The notes: generated by a model from the letters alone, not told the origin. A stretch of 64,000 nt of DNA from Serripes groenlandicus (GCA_031761405.1 JASEVX010000001.1:112656025-112720024), one strand, 5' to 3'; counted from the stretch's first letter, positions 52,931-63,165 are shown. Numbers and translations are program-made.

Positions 52931-53166
52931 TTATCCCTTTCCCACATACGATAATTCTTCAGCAGATGACTGAAATATCTAGGCACAAATTATGACATAG
53001 AGAAAATCTCTTTAAAATGAAAGGATATTTTCATTGATAGAATTGAAAACATTGTGGAAAAAGGGGAAATTGCTCATGATGAGCAATTTCAACTTTTGCC
53101 ACACTGTTTTCAAAAGTCGTCTGCTGCAGAGGTGTCAGAAGGCGTCAATATATGGGAAAGGATTAT
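52931..53166 (-). mobile_element. P-MITE with TTAT target duplication
   Basis: TTAT lies before CCCTTTCCC (52931-52934) and after GGGAAAGGA (53163-53166). The interior is complete; the centre is GCTCATGATGAGC. Confidence 0.85.
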
Positions 53167-53315
53167 ATGAGCTGTCCTCAAGAATTACTAAGCTACATCC
53201 ATATTTACAACAATTGTAGACTCATACAGGATGATCTTGATCTACACACTTTTCCAACTAGTCAGAGAAACCTTTTTTGAAAATTTGACAGTTTAGATTT
53301 TGCTCAGAAAGCTTG

Positions 53316-53491
53316 TTTACCCTTCTCTACACACAAAAAATCTACAGCAGATGACTTTAAAAACATCTAGTCACAATTATGAAATAACTCAATAATGGAA
53401 AGTTTAATTATTGAGAAGAGTTGAAAATATTGTTTCAAAAGTCGTCTGCTGCAGAGTCATCAGAAAGTGTATGTTTGTCGGAAGGGGTTTA
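53316..53491 (-). mobile_element. P-MITE lacking its centre, TTTA flanked
   Basis: TTTA before CCCTTCTCTAC and TTTA after GGAAGGGG. The sequence jumps from GAAAATATTGTTTC to AAAAGTCGTCTGCTGCAG, removing the palindrome. The next P-MITE begins within its right flank. Confidence 0.75.
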
Positions 53492-53718
53492 ACCCTTTCC
53501 CCCATACGACAATTCTGCAGCAGAAAACTTTGAACATATTTTGTCAAATAATGGAAAATCTCTAAAATTGAATGGATAACCTATGACTAAAAGTGGAAAA
53601 CATTTTGACAAAAGGAGAAATTGCACGTGTTGTGCAATTTCTTCTTTTGTCACTATGTTTTCAAAAAGCCGTCTGCTTCAGAGGCTTCAGAAAGCGTCTA
53701 TATGAGGGAAAGGGTTAA
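53489..53718 (-). mobile_element. P-MITE, near-consensus
   Basis: TTAACCCTTTCCCCC on the left, GGGAAAGGGTTAA on the right. The centre is AAATTGCACGTGTTGTGCAATT. Confidence 0.9.
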
Positions 53719-53784
53719 ATAGCATGCTATCTGAGCAAAATTTACACTTTAACAATTTTTTAAAAAGTTGTCTGCTGCATGAGG

Positions 53785-53925
53785 ATAGTTTTCTGTTGAG
53801 CCACAATACTACAGTTGGTATCGATCCAGGGGTAATAAGTTTAAACACCTGATCCATCCACTATTGATTCTTGCAGATGATTGCCAATTAATGTCATTTT
53901 GACTCAATGGTATGTGGGAAATGGT
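53785..53925 (+). mobile_element. SINE, decayed head and middle
   Basis: CAGTTGGTATCGATCCAGGGG, GTAATAAGTTTAAACACC (B-box position) and GATGATTGCCAATTAATG parallel the SINE at 4420. No 3' domain. Confidence 0.45.
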
Positions 53926-53927
53926 CA

Positions 53928-54134
53928 AATCTGCAGCAGACGACTTTGAACATATTTTGTCAAAACATAGAAAATCTCCATAGTTGAATGGATAACCTAT
54001 GACAAAAAGTGGAAAACATTGTGGCAAAAGGAGAAATTGCACGTTTTGTGCAATTTCTTCTTTTGTCACTATGTTTTCAAAAAGCCGTCTGCTGCAGAGG
54101 CGTCAGAAAGCGTCTATATGAGGGAAATGGTTAA
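53928..54134 (-). mobile_element. P-MITE, left terminus missing
   Basis: It starts at AAATCTGCAGCAGACGAC and is otherwise near-consensus to GGGAAATGGTTAA. Confidence 0.82.
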
Positions 54135-54326
54135 GAGAATGAGGTACTGCATTATATATCTCTGTTGGGTAAACATTTGGTTGATAACCCTTTCTAATAA
54201 AGCTGATTACAGCCCTGTTTGACTTTGAACATGGTTTATGGGTAGATCAGAGTGAATCCTTTCCTGTAATATAACATTTTATGAATTAATGGTGAACTGA
54301 ATAGAATTAGGATTGTTTTGCGTGTA

Positions 54327-54455
54327 AACCATTTCCCACTTGTTGACTCCATTTAACATCTGCATCTGCAGAAGACAACTTTTAAAAACTAAGTGACAAG
54401 AACAAAAAATTGCTCATCATTGACAGTGTTTTCAACGTTATTCAATAAAAAATAA
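54327..54455 (+). mobile_element. P-MITE left part
   Basis: AAACCATTTCCCACTTG, CATCTGCAGAAGACAAC, AAATTGCTCATCATTGAC and GTGTTTTCAACGTTATTC. The right palindrome arm and right half are missing. Confidence 0.6.
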
Positions 54456-54509
54456 TACTGTCAAAATCTTCTTCTCTAAAAGTATCTGGCCAATTTCCAA
54501 ATAATTTTG

Positions 54510-54739
54510 TTAATCCTTTCCCTCATACGACAATTCTGCAGCAGACGACTTTGAACGTATTTTGTCAAAACATAGAAAATCTCCATAATTGAATGGATAA
54601 CCTATGACTAAAAGTGGAAAACATTGTGGCAAAAGGAGAAATTGCACGTTTTGTGCAATTTCTTCTTTTATCACTATGTTTTCAAAAAGCTGTCTGCTGC
54701 AGAGGCATCCGAAAGCGTTTATATGAGGGAAAGGGTTAA
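54510..54739 (-). mobile_element. P-MITE, near-consensus
   Basis: TTAATCCTTTCCC on the left, GGGAAAGGGTTAA on the right. The centre is GCACGTTTTGTGC. Confidence 0.91.
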
Positions 54740-54751
54740 ACCTGATTGGCA

Positions 54752-54832
54752 TTTTTCTTCTTTGCATAAGGTTTTCAATAGTCTTCTGCAGCAGAGGTAT
54801 CCAAAGTCATCTATACCATGAAAAGGGATAAT
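54752..54832 (-). mobile_element. P-MITE right part
   Basis: TTTCTTCTTTGCATAAGG, GTCTTCTGCAGCAGAGG and ATGAAAAGGGATAA. Confidence 0.6.
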
Positions 54833-54998
54833 ATAGGGTTATGAGATAAAAGGTAAACATACTTTGATGTGAAGACAGGTGTTTGCTCATTGTCCCAAAT
54901 TCTGTTAACAGGTCTTAAATTCCATTCAGCTGGTCAAATATTACCTTAATCGGCACTTTGAGTTGGGCAATATTTGAAACGTAAATTTAGCTATTATT

Positions 54999-57181
54999 AT
55001 TATGTCTCCCCCATTACATGGGGGTGACATATTGTTTTTGCCCGTTCCGTCCGTCCTTCCGTCCTTCCGTCTGTCACACTTGTTTCCGCTCAATAACTGA
55101 AGAACGCTTGGGCGTAGGAACTTCATACTTGGTATGCAGGTTGGTCATGACCAGTAGCTGACCCCTATTGATTTTGATAACAGAAGGTCAAAGGTCAAGG
55201 TCATGGTGACCTTGTGAGGTAAAAAATGGTTTCCGCTCAATAACTGAAGAACACTTTGGCCAAGAAACTCCATACCTGGTATGCAGGTTGGCCATGCCCA
55301 GTAGAAGACCCCTATTGATTTTGAGGTCAGTTCATCTAAAGTCAAGGTCACAGTGACCATGAGCTTGAAAGGTCACAGTGACAATGAGCTGAAAAATAGT
55401 TTTTGCTTGGGCCCAGGAACTTCATACTTGATGTGCAGGTTGGTCACCACCAGCAAATGACCCCTATTAAATTTAAGGTCACTAGGTCAAAGGTCAAGGT
55501 CACAGTGGTCAAGGTCACATCCGTCACACTTGTTTCCGCTCAATAACTGAAGAACGCTTTGGCATAGGATCTTCATACTTGGTATGCACGTTGGTCATGA
55601 CCAGTAGATGACTCCTATCGATTTTGATGTCAGAAGGTCAAAGGTCAAGGTCATGGTGACCTTGTGAGGTAAAAAATGATTTCCGCTCAATAACTGAAGA
55701 ACGCTTGGGCCGAGGAACTCCATACTTGGTATGCAGGTTGGCCATGCCCAGTAGAAGACCCTATTCATTTTGTTCGATTTTGAGGTCAAAGTCAAGGTCA
55801 AAGTGACCTTGATCTGAAAGGTCACAGTGACAATGAGCTGAACAATTGTTTTTGCTTAATAACTGTAGAATGCTTTGGCCATGGAAGTTAATTCTTGGTG
55901 TGCAGGTTGGTCATCACCAGCAGATGACCCCTATTGATTTTGAGATCACTGTGTTTAAGGTCAAGGTCATGGTTACCTTCAGCTGAAAAATGGTTTCCTG
56001 CTCAATAACTAAAGAATGCTTATGTCGAGGTACTTCATACCTGGTGTGCAGGTTGGTCCTAACCAGTAGATGACCCTTATTGATTTTTTGTTTGATTTTG
56101 AGGTCACAAGGTCAAAGGTCAAGGTCACAGTAACAATGAGCTGAAACATTGTTTTTGCTTAATAACTGTAGAATGCTTTGGCCATTGAAGTTAATACTTG
56201 GTGTGCATGTTGGTCATCACCAGCAGATGACCCCTATTGATTTTGAGATCACTATGTTTAAGATCAAGGTCATGGTGACCTTCAGCTGAAAAATGGTTTC
56301 CTGCTCAATTACTAAAGAATGCTTATGTCGAGGAACTTCATACCTGGTGTGCAGGTTGGTCCTAACCAGTAGATGACCCTTATTGATTTTTTGTTTGATT
56401 TTGAGGTCACAAGGTCAAAGGTCAAGGTCACAGTAACAATGAGCTGAAACATTTTTTTTGCTTAATAACTGTAGAATGCTTTGGCCATGGAAGTTAATAC
56501 TTGGTGTGCAGGTTGGTCACGACCAGTAGATGACCCCTATTGATTTTGAGGTCACTAAAAGGTCAAGGCCATGGTAACCTTCAGCTGAAAAATGGTTTCC
56601 TCTCAATAACTAAAGAATGCTTATGTTGAGGAACTTCATACCTGGTGTGCAGGTTGGTCCTAACCAGTAGATGACCTTTATTGAATTTGTTTGATTTTGA
56701 GGTCACAAGGTCAAATGCCGAAGGTCACGGTAACCTTCAGCTGAAAAAATGTGTTTTACTCAATAACTTGAGAACGCTTATGCCCAGGAACTTCATACTT
56801 ATTGTGCAGCTTGGTCATAACCTGTAGATGACCCCTATTGATTTTGATGTCAGTACGTCAAAGGTCAAGGTCGCGGTGACCTTGGGCTGAAAAATGGTTT
56901 CCGCTCAATAACTGAAGATTACTTGGGCCCAGGAACTTCATACTTGGTTTGCAGGTTGGTCACCAGCAGCAATAACCCCTATTGATTTTGAGGTCACTAG
57001 GTCAAAGGCCAAGGTCATGGTAACCTTCAGCTGAAAAATGGTTTCCGCTCAATAACTGAGGATTGTCACTGTTGCTTCATCTCCAGTCCAAAACTACACA
57101 ATTCATCTCCATCATTTCTTTTCCTCTCCTACGACCACACAAATGGGGAGACAAGCGCTTTTTCAAAAAAGCAATCTCTAG
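54999..57181 (+). mobile_element. Helitron-like H2, complete
   Basis: The 5' end TTATGTCTCCCCCATTAC folds with CATGGGGGTGACATA. The leader is CCGTCCGTCCTTCCGTCC-like. About fourteen units of roughly 130-160 bp follow, with CAATAACTGAAGAACGC, GGTATGCAGGTTGGTCA, GACCCCTATTGATTTTGAGG and AGGTCAAAGGTCAAGGTCA. Near the 3' end the arm GGGGAGAC mirrors GTCTCCCC. The hairpin GCTTTTTCAAAAAAGC and AATCTCTAG then T match a canonical CTAG-T Helitron terminus. There is no Rep/helicase, so it is non-autonomous. Confidence 0.85.
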
Positions 57182-57413
57182 TTCAGTTTGGGATTTTGAT
57201 CTTTATGCTGTTTGAGCAATGGTATGAACTGTAGTTCTCTTTTTTTTTTTTTAACCCAAACCAATATTCAGACTCATATTTGAAACATCGCGGAAAAAGG
57301 AGAAATTTTGAAGCCGCTATGTTTTCAACTCGATTCAGAAATTTAACTTTACTTTAATGAATTGTTCAATAGTTTGAGCTTAATGCCTTTAGAGTCATTT
57401 GCTGCACATTTCT
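57182..57413 (+). mobile_element. P-MITE interior fragment
   Basis: From about 57270: GAAACATCGCGGAAAAAGGAG, ATGTTTTCAACTCGATTC and GAGTCATTTGCTGCAC. Termini missing, palindrome deleted. A T-tract at 57239-57252 lies before it. Confidence 0.5.
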
Positions 57414-57466
57414 TTAACCCTTTCTGACATACAGATGCAGATTTGTTGTATGCGAGAAAGGGTTAA
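57414..57466. mobile_element. 53-bp micro P-MITE
   Basis: TTAACCCTTTCTGACATAC, AGATGCAGATTTG and TTGTATGCGAGAAAGGG, TTAA: both termini and TTAA flanks with the whole interior deleted. Its right TTAA (57463-57466) is the left TTAA of the next copy. Confidence 0.85.
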
Positions 57467-57692
57467 CCCTTTCCCTCATACGACAATTCTGCAGCAGACG
57501 ACTTTGAACATATTTTATCAAAAACTAGAAAATCTCTATAATTTAATGGATAACCTATGACTAAAAGTTGAAAACATTATGACAAAAGGAGAAATTGCTC
57601 ATTCTGAGCAATTTCTTCTTTTGTCACTATGTTTTCAAAAAGCCTTCTGCTGCAGAGGCGTCAGAAAGCGTCTATATGAGGGAAAGGGTTAA
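57463..57692 (-). mobile_element. P-MITE, near-consensus
   Basis: TTAA at both ends, intact termini. The centre is AAATTGCTCATTCTGAGCAAT. Confidence 0.91.
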
Positions 57693-57763
57693 GTGGGAAA
57701 CCCAAAGTGTAATTTGCACCAAATTAAGCCCTGGTAGAAATTAACTTGTATATGTATAACTAC

Positions 57764-57868
57764 AGTACTGGTTTGTTTACCCAGGGATCATGAATAAGTG
57801 AACTTTCGCCGTGATATAACTGAATTAATGTTGAAAACGCCGTAAAACCCCAATAAAACAAATTGTAT
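57764..57868 (+). mobile_element. SINE, 3' part
   Basis: ACTGGTTTGTTTACCCAGGG, the V-type domain (GCCGTGATATAACTGAATT, AACGCCGTAAAACCCC) and AATAAAACAAA tail. 5' truncated. Confidence 0.78.
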
Positions 57869-57928
57869 ATGTATAAAGATTGGTTTTCAACAATTAACCT
57901 AGAGTATGATATTGTTTAACAGACATAT

Positions 57929-59277
57929 TTTTAGCTCACCTATGCACAAAGTGCAAGGTGAGCTATTGGGATCACATTTTGTCCGGCGTCCGTCCGGCGT
58001 CCGTCGTGCGTCGTCAACATTTGAGCTTGTTAACAGTCTCTACAGGCTACATTTTACATCCAATCTTCATGAACGTTTATCAGAACGTTCATCTCCATAA
58101 AATCTTGGACAAGTTCGAAACTGGGCAATATGAGGTCAAAAACTAGGTCACTAGGTCGAATTGAAGGGAAATCTTGTTAACACTCTGGAGACCACATTTT
58201 CAACTTGAGCATGTTGAAACTTTATCAGAATGTTTGTCTTAATGATATGTAGGTCAAGTTCGAACATGGGTCACGTCGGGTCAAAAAGTAGGTCACTAGG
58301 TCAAATTGAAGGAAAATCTTGTTAACACTTAGGATGCCGCATTTTTTGCTTCAGCAACTTAAAATTTGTTCAAAATGTTGAGCTGAATGATATTTAGGCC
58401 AAGTTCGAATATTGGATCAGAAACTAGGTCACAAGGCCAAATTAAGGGAAAATCTTGTTAACTCTGTAGAAGCCGCATGTTTTGCTTCAGTGGCTTGAAA
58501 TTTGGTCAGAATGTTGAGCTGAATGATATTTAGGCCAAGTTCGAATTATGGGTCATGCAGGGTCAAAAACTAGGTCACAAGGCCAAATTAAGGGAAAATC
58601 TTGTTAACTCTGTAGAAGCCGCATTTCTTGCTTCAGCAGCATGAAATTTGGTCAGAATGTTTGTCTAAATGATATCTAAGCCAAGTTCGGATATGGGTCA
58701 TGCCGGGTTAAAAACTAGGTCACTAGGCCAAATTGAAGGGTAATCTTGTTAACACTCTGGATACTGATTTTTAAATTTCAGCATGATGAAACTTTATCAG
58801 AATGTTTTTCTTGATGATATGTAGGCCAAGTTCGAATATGGGTTATGCTGGGTCAAAAACTAGGTCACTAGATCAAATTGAAGGAAAATCTTGTGAACAC
58901 TTTGGATGCCACATTTTTTGCTTCAGCAGCTTGAAATTTGGTCAGAATGTTTGTCTGAATTATATCTAGGTCAAGTTCGAATATGGGTCATATTGGATCA
59001 GAAACTAGGTCAATAAAGGAAAATATGGTTCAAACTCCAGAGGCCGCATTTTTACTTTGAGCAAGTTGAAACGTCAGAATGCTGTCTTAATGATATCTAG
59101 TCCATGTTGGAATATGGGTCATATCAGGTAAAAAAAATATAGATCACTAGGCCAAATGAAGGAAAATATTGTTAGCACTGTGGAGGTTGCATTCAGAATA
59201 ATTGTCTTGATGTGTTTTGCATTGCAGTACATTGTATAATTAAGGTGAGCGATCCAGGGCCATCATGGCCCTCTTGT
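57929..59277 (+). mobile_element. Helitron-like H3, complete
   Basis: The 5' end TTTAGCTCACCTATGCAC folds with GTGCAAGGTGAGCT. The leader is GTCCGGCGTCCGTCCGG. About eight units of roughly 140 bp follow, with AATCTTGTTAACACTC, CTTCAGCAGC.TGAAATTTG and GGGTCAAAAACTAGGTCAC. At the 3' end the arm GGTGAGCGATCCAG mirrors GCTCACC. The hairpin GGGCCATCATGGCCC is followed by TCTTGT (CTTGT at 59273-59277). Non-autonomous. Confidence 0.87.
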
Positions 59278-59466
59278 TTTTAAATGTCTTAGGAAAAAGT
59301 GGGTTGATCTTGAAAATTAGAGGTATTATTTTGATAGGGAGTTAAAAATATTATCAAGAAGAAAAGATGGCTCATTTTGCTATTTAGTTGGTTTTCCTGT
59401 GAGAATTGATCCATTACATCGTCAGATCTATTTTGGTATGATTGATGTATCATAACAGATATCTAT
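59278..59466. other. Short unassigned stretch
   Basis: Traces of P-MITE interior near 59340-59400 only. Confidence 0.35.
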
Positions 59467-59663
59467 ATATAGACGAGGTGCGTATTACGCATTCCAAAAT
59501 CCTTATTTGACGCTGACAAACCTTATGTTGTGAACACTCAAAAGAATCTTCTCAGTGAGATGATTTTTTGAATACCCACAACATAGGGTTTGGTTGAGTA
59601 GTAGTAAGAGATATTTAGGTGAGAAAAGACCATGCAGTTTACTAGTCCTTATCTAATACTCTG
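59467..59663. mobile_element. PB palindromic MITE, diverged
   Basis: CCTTATTTGACGCTGACAAAC, the central pair ACTCAAAAGAATCTTCTC/GAGATGATTTTTTGAATAC and GTCCTTATCTAATACTCTG. The left end is decayed. Confidence 0.7.
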
Positions 59664-59897
59664 TCATAAAATAATTCAAAAATAGGTATCAGTGTCAGCA
59701 GGTATCATGTACTTACCTTTGATGTTGCTAACTAGTGGTATAGAGTGCACCTGTTACATTTAGTCTGTGGGTGATAGGTAAATTATATAGCATACATATC
59801 ATGTAACTTGTATGGTGAAAATATAGGGGTCTTTTAATGTCATGTAGCATAAAGGTGATACGAATAGGACTCCACTTGCATATTCATCTGGGGTTAT
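59664..59897. other. Short unassigned stretch
   Basis: No family member or gene seen. Confidence 0.35.
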
Positions 59898-60058
59898 ATA
59901 ACCCTTTTCCAAATAAAGATGCTTTAAGGCGCCTTTGCAACAGACAAATTTTGAAATGACCAATTTTGCCTTTTGTCACAATGTTTTCAACTTTATTCAA
60001 TAGTTATACTTTCATTAATAGAGATTTTCTATAGTTTTCCATTATTTAAAGCAGAAAG
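59898..60058 (+). mobile_element. P-MITE, left terminus and interior
   Basis: ATAA before CCCTTTTCC, GGCGCCTTTGCAACAGAC, and the right interior to TTTCTATAGTTTTCC. The left palindrome arm is deleted, and the right end is replaced by the next element. Confidence 0.65.
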
Positions 60059-60480
60059 TTAAACCTTTCCAATATTCATCAAATCTAGAGCAGACGAATT
60101 TGAAAACATCTAGGGAAAATCTCTTTAACCCATTACTTCACACAGACGACATTTGACGCCTGCTGTTGCAGACGACTTTTGAAAAAATTGCAATAAAAGG
60201 GTGAAATTGCTCAAAACGAGCAATTTCACCTTTTATTGCAATATTTTCAATTCTTTATCAATATAATTCTTACAGATTTCTAGATTGGTGAAATTGTTCG
60301 TCTGAATATTGTAAAGCAGACGACCTATGAAAAGTAATGTGAAGTAATGAGTTAAATGAAAGTATAATAATGGAACAGAGTTGAAAAATTGTGGTAAAAT
60401 GAGATATAATCATAAAATTTTCCTTTTACACAATGTTTTCAAAAGCGCTGCTTTAGATGCATCCAAATTCTGATATTCTG
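60059..60480 (-). mobile_element. P-MITE interrupted by a variant P-MITE
   Basis: TTAAACCTTTCC, GAGCAGACGAATTTG, AAATCTCT run to 60124. It resumes at 60356 with ATGAAAGTATAATAATGG, ACAGAGTTGAAAAATTG and a decayed right half. Across the insert the host reads CTCTTTAAATGAAAG, as in other '-' copies. Confidence 0.75.
60125..60355. mobile_element. Variant P-MITE with CCCATTACTTCACA ends, nested
   Basis: TTAA at 60125-60128 and 60352-60355. The termini are CCCATTACTTCACA and TGTGAAGTAATGAG, a different inverted repeat from CCCTTTCCC. The interior keeps CAGACGAC/GTCG..CTG-like motifs. The palindrome is longer, extending from TTGCAATAAAAGG through GTGAAATTGCTC and back to CCTTTTATTGCAA. It is a second subfamily using TTAA. 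Confidence 0.83.
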
Positions 60481-60737
60481 CTGAGACTTGTGTTGGCTCA
60501 GGGCCTCCAATGTATGCAGATGTAGCAAGAAATTTAACATGGCTGGTTTACAGTTGACTCGCACATGAAACAGTCAATCCTGCCTACATTATTGCTTTGA
60601 ACCATGTTTTGCATGAACTTAATGTATTTTTCTCCAAGAAAAAAGATAAATCCTTTCACTGATCTGATTTCAAGTTTTATTTTGTTACATATATAAAAGT
60701 ATCATTTGAAAAGAAGAAGTAACACAGCAAAGAATTT
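60481..60737. other. Short unassigned stretch
   Basis: No family member or gene seen. Confidence 0.35.
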
Positions 60738-61010
60738 ATTATACCCCCTTCGAAGAAAAGGGGGTATATATGAGTCACTGTGTCGGTCGGTCGGAAGCCA
60801 TATTTTGTCCGGCCTATTTCTTACAAACCACTGGGTGGAATTTAATAAAAATTTAAACGAAGCTTCTATACCAAGAGGAGATGTGCATATCCTAAAGGGG
60901 TTACAATTGCATGTTATTTTACAGAGTTATGGCCCTTTTTCTTATTAAGTTATGGTGTAGGTCAAGGTGCTGTTTAGGGGGTATTTATCATCTTCAGTGA
61001 TAGTTCTAAG
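60738..61010 (+). mobile_element. Helitron-like H9, short complete copy
   Basis: The 5' end TTATACCCCCTTCGAAG folds with AAAAGGGGGTATA. The leader GTCGGTCGGTCGG is followed by a unique 180-bp core, the 3' arm AGGGGGTATTTATC, the hairpin ATCA..TGAT and AGTTCTAAG, a slightly altered CTAG-like terminus. Frames inside it are not genes. Confidence 0.72.
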
Positions 61011-61263
61011 TTTCCTCTCTTGGCACAATGTTTCAATAGCCGTCTGCAAGCATACATGTGTGTTAAAGGCAAAGGAAAGTCTGTTAGGTTTGATTGCATA
61101 AAGATGTACTGTTAGTCTTATTGCACCTTATTGACAAGTAAAAAGTCTTATTGGAAGCTTCCTGTTGGAATGATTTAAAATTTAGCACAAGGAGATTTTT
61201 AGACCTGCCAGTGTGACGACATATCAGGATGCTTTACAAGTTTAAAAAAAACCAAAGGCCGGT
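61011..61263. other. Unassigned stretch with a P-MITE scrap
   Basis: CTTGGCACAATGTTTCAATAG and CCGTCTGCAAGC (61020-61050) are P-MITE-like. The rest is not recognised. Confidence 0.35.
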
Positions 61264-62098
61264 ATTAAGGTAGTAGGAGCCTAATGGGCAACATTTCAAA
61301 TTATGATCAGCTTGATAATTTCTTAATGTGTATCATTTCCTGGATTCAAAAACAAAATTTAAAAGAAATTTAACCTCAAATAACAATTTTATTTTAATTT
61401 GAATTACCCTACCCCCCTTTCAGAATTTTCGATAAAAACGACTTCACCCGAGAGACAAGAAAAATCCTTTATTTCATTTATTTTTCAACATTTTGGTAAT
61501 AATTTGGTATCAAAGTAACAAGAAATATATTTGCTTTCAGAAATAATACATTATTGATCACATCACCAACACATATAATCAAACTGTACTGGAATAGTCA
61601 TATGGTATTACGATTTTAACATACTATTTTGACCGCGTAAAACTGGAATATCGACGTTTAAAAGCAAAAATCAACAAGTTCTAGAAATACTCATGACCTG
61701 TTCTTTATTGATAATTAACTTTAACCTTTTTGGAACATTATGCCAACAAATCAAAATGTTTTAACCGTCTCATTTTAAAATAAATAGAGTTTGAAATTCC
61801 CAACCACCTATTTCAGCCGTGACTGCAAGTAATAAAATCTTCAAAGATGTAAAGAAATATATTTAATTACTTTTTAATTCAAAGTACAATATAAACTTCT
61901 GTAAAAAGTGTTAGCTAATGAAAACAAAGAAGTAGAAAAGAAAAAAAAAATTGTGCTTCTGGAGGGATTCGAACCACTACATTGAAACCCTCAAAAGATT
62001 TGAAGTCCTGCGCTTAACAACATAGGCTAAAGCATTAAAATTGAAGAGTTTCAAGTGGAGGTTTTCATTACGCTCCTACTACCTTAATTTAATGTATG
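61264..62098. mobile_element. E element, 17-bp perfect terminal inverted repeats, TTAA
   Basis: ATTAAGGTAGTAGGAGC at 61264-61280 and its exact complement at 62082-62098. TTAA lies within both ends, so the target may be TTAA with GGTAGTAGGAGC termini. The 835-bp body is AT-rich and holds a tRNA-like module on the minus strand. No transposase. Confidence 0.78.
61950..62035 (-). other. tRNA-like module inside E element
   Basis: On the minus strand: GCTTTAGCCTATGTTGTTAAGC, GGACTTCAAATC as an anticodon-arm-like part, a long variable region (GAGGGTTTC) and a perfect B-box GGTTCGAATCCC followed by TCCAGAAGC. The layout is like a class II tRNA (Ser/Leu type). The A-box region is weak, so it is probably a tRNA-derived segment rather than a working gene. 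Confidence 0.5.
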
Positions 62099-62507
62099 TA
62101 CATTTTTAGTTCAGCGCGAAATTCATACTGTATTCACTCTAAACAGTAAAATAGAGAACCAATCTACTAAATTGGTTACCAGCCTTATTCGCTTTATTGT
62201 TTCAATAGATCTCAAACCAGGAACCAAACAATGTGCGCTAAACGTAGTCTGGTTTATTTCATCCTATATATTACACAGTAGACGCTATATCTTGCCGTTA
62301 TTACGTCACTTTGTTGTATAAACATGTATGCTTATCCGTTATATTCAAGGAAGCATAGCATAAACTATGGTTATCTGCTCTTTTCCTTATCTGTTTCATT
62401 CGCTTTTCTATGTGATGTAATTGCTTGAACCTGGAATGAAAAAAGGACGTTTGCTCGTTCGACATTTTGATGAAACAATAAGAAAGTGCCAAATATGTAT
62501 TGCCTTA
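62099..62507. other. Unassigned stretch
   Basis: No repeat family member seen. The 63-codon minus frame at 62301-62492 has no support. Confidence 0.4.
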
Positions 62508-63076
62508 TTTTTCTCCATTTACGGTTTTAACCCTTTCCCACACATATACCCTTACTGAGCCTCTGCAAGAGACGACTTGAAATCATTGTGGCAAAAGGTG
62601 AAATTGCTAACAATAAGCTTAATTTTCTCCATTTATGATTTTAACCCTTTCCCACATACCAGTATATACCCTTTCTTAGCCTCTGAAGCAGACTTCTTTT
62701 GAAATCATAATGGAAAAAGGTGAAATTGCTCACAATAATTTTCTCCATTTACAGTTTTAACCCTCTCCCACATACAAGAATTTTTTCCCTGACAGACGAC
62801 TTTTGAAATCATTGTGGCAAAAGGTGAAATTGCTCATAATGAGCTTAATTTTCTCCATTTACGGTTTAAACCATTTCCCACATACGATTATATACCATTT
62901 CTGAGCTTCTGAAGCAGACAACTTTTGAAATCATTGTGGCAAAAGGTGAAATTGCTCATAATGAGTAATTGCTCCATTTGCCACACAAAGTTCAACTCTT
63001 TTTGATTATATTACTATCATTTATAGAGACTATCTATGTTTTGTAATTGATGATTTCAAAGTCTGTCAGGTTACTC
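62508..63076 (+). repeat. P-MITE left halves amplified in tandem
   Basis: Blocks starting ATTTTCTCCATTTAYRGTTT begin near 62508, 62621, 62737 and 62847. Each block holds TTAACCCTTTCCCACAYAC, a GAGCCTCTG-like motif, ACTTTTGAAATCATTGTGG and GGTGAAATTGCTC. Only the last continues into a right half (to about 63076). The 110-116 bp period is the MITE from left end to palindrome plus a shared scrap, so this is tandem duplication rather than repeated insertion. Confidence 0.82.
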
Positions 63077-63079
63077 ATC

Positions 63080-63165
63080 ATTGAAATCATTGTGGCAAAA
63101 GGAGAAATTGCTCATAATGAGCAATCATGATTTGCATTTACCACAATCATTTTGAACACTTTTGA
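63080..63165 (-). mobile_element. P-MITE centre fragment
   Basis: ATTGTGGCAAAAGGAG, AAATTGCTCATAATGAGCAAT and CCACAATCATTTTGAAC. Confidence 0.6.

Noticed and set aside
55001..57181. Coding minisatellite or mucin-like gene in the H2 array
   Set aside because: Frames change from unit to unit, unit lengths are not multiples of three throughout, and the ends are Helitron termini.
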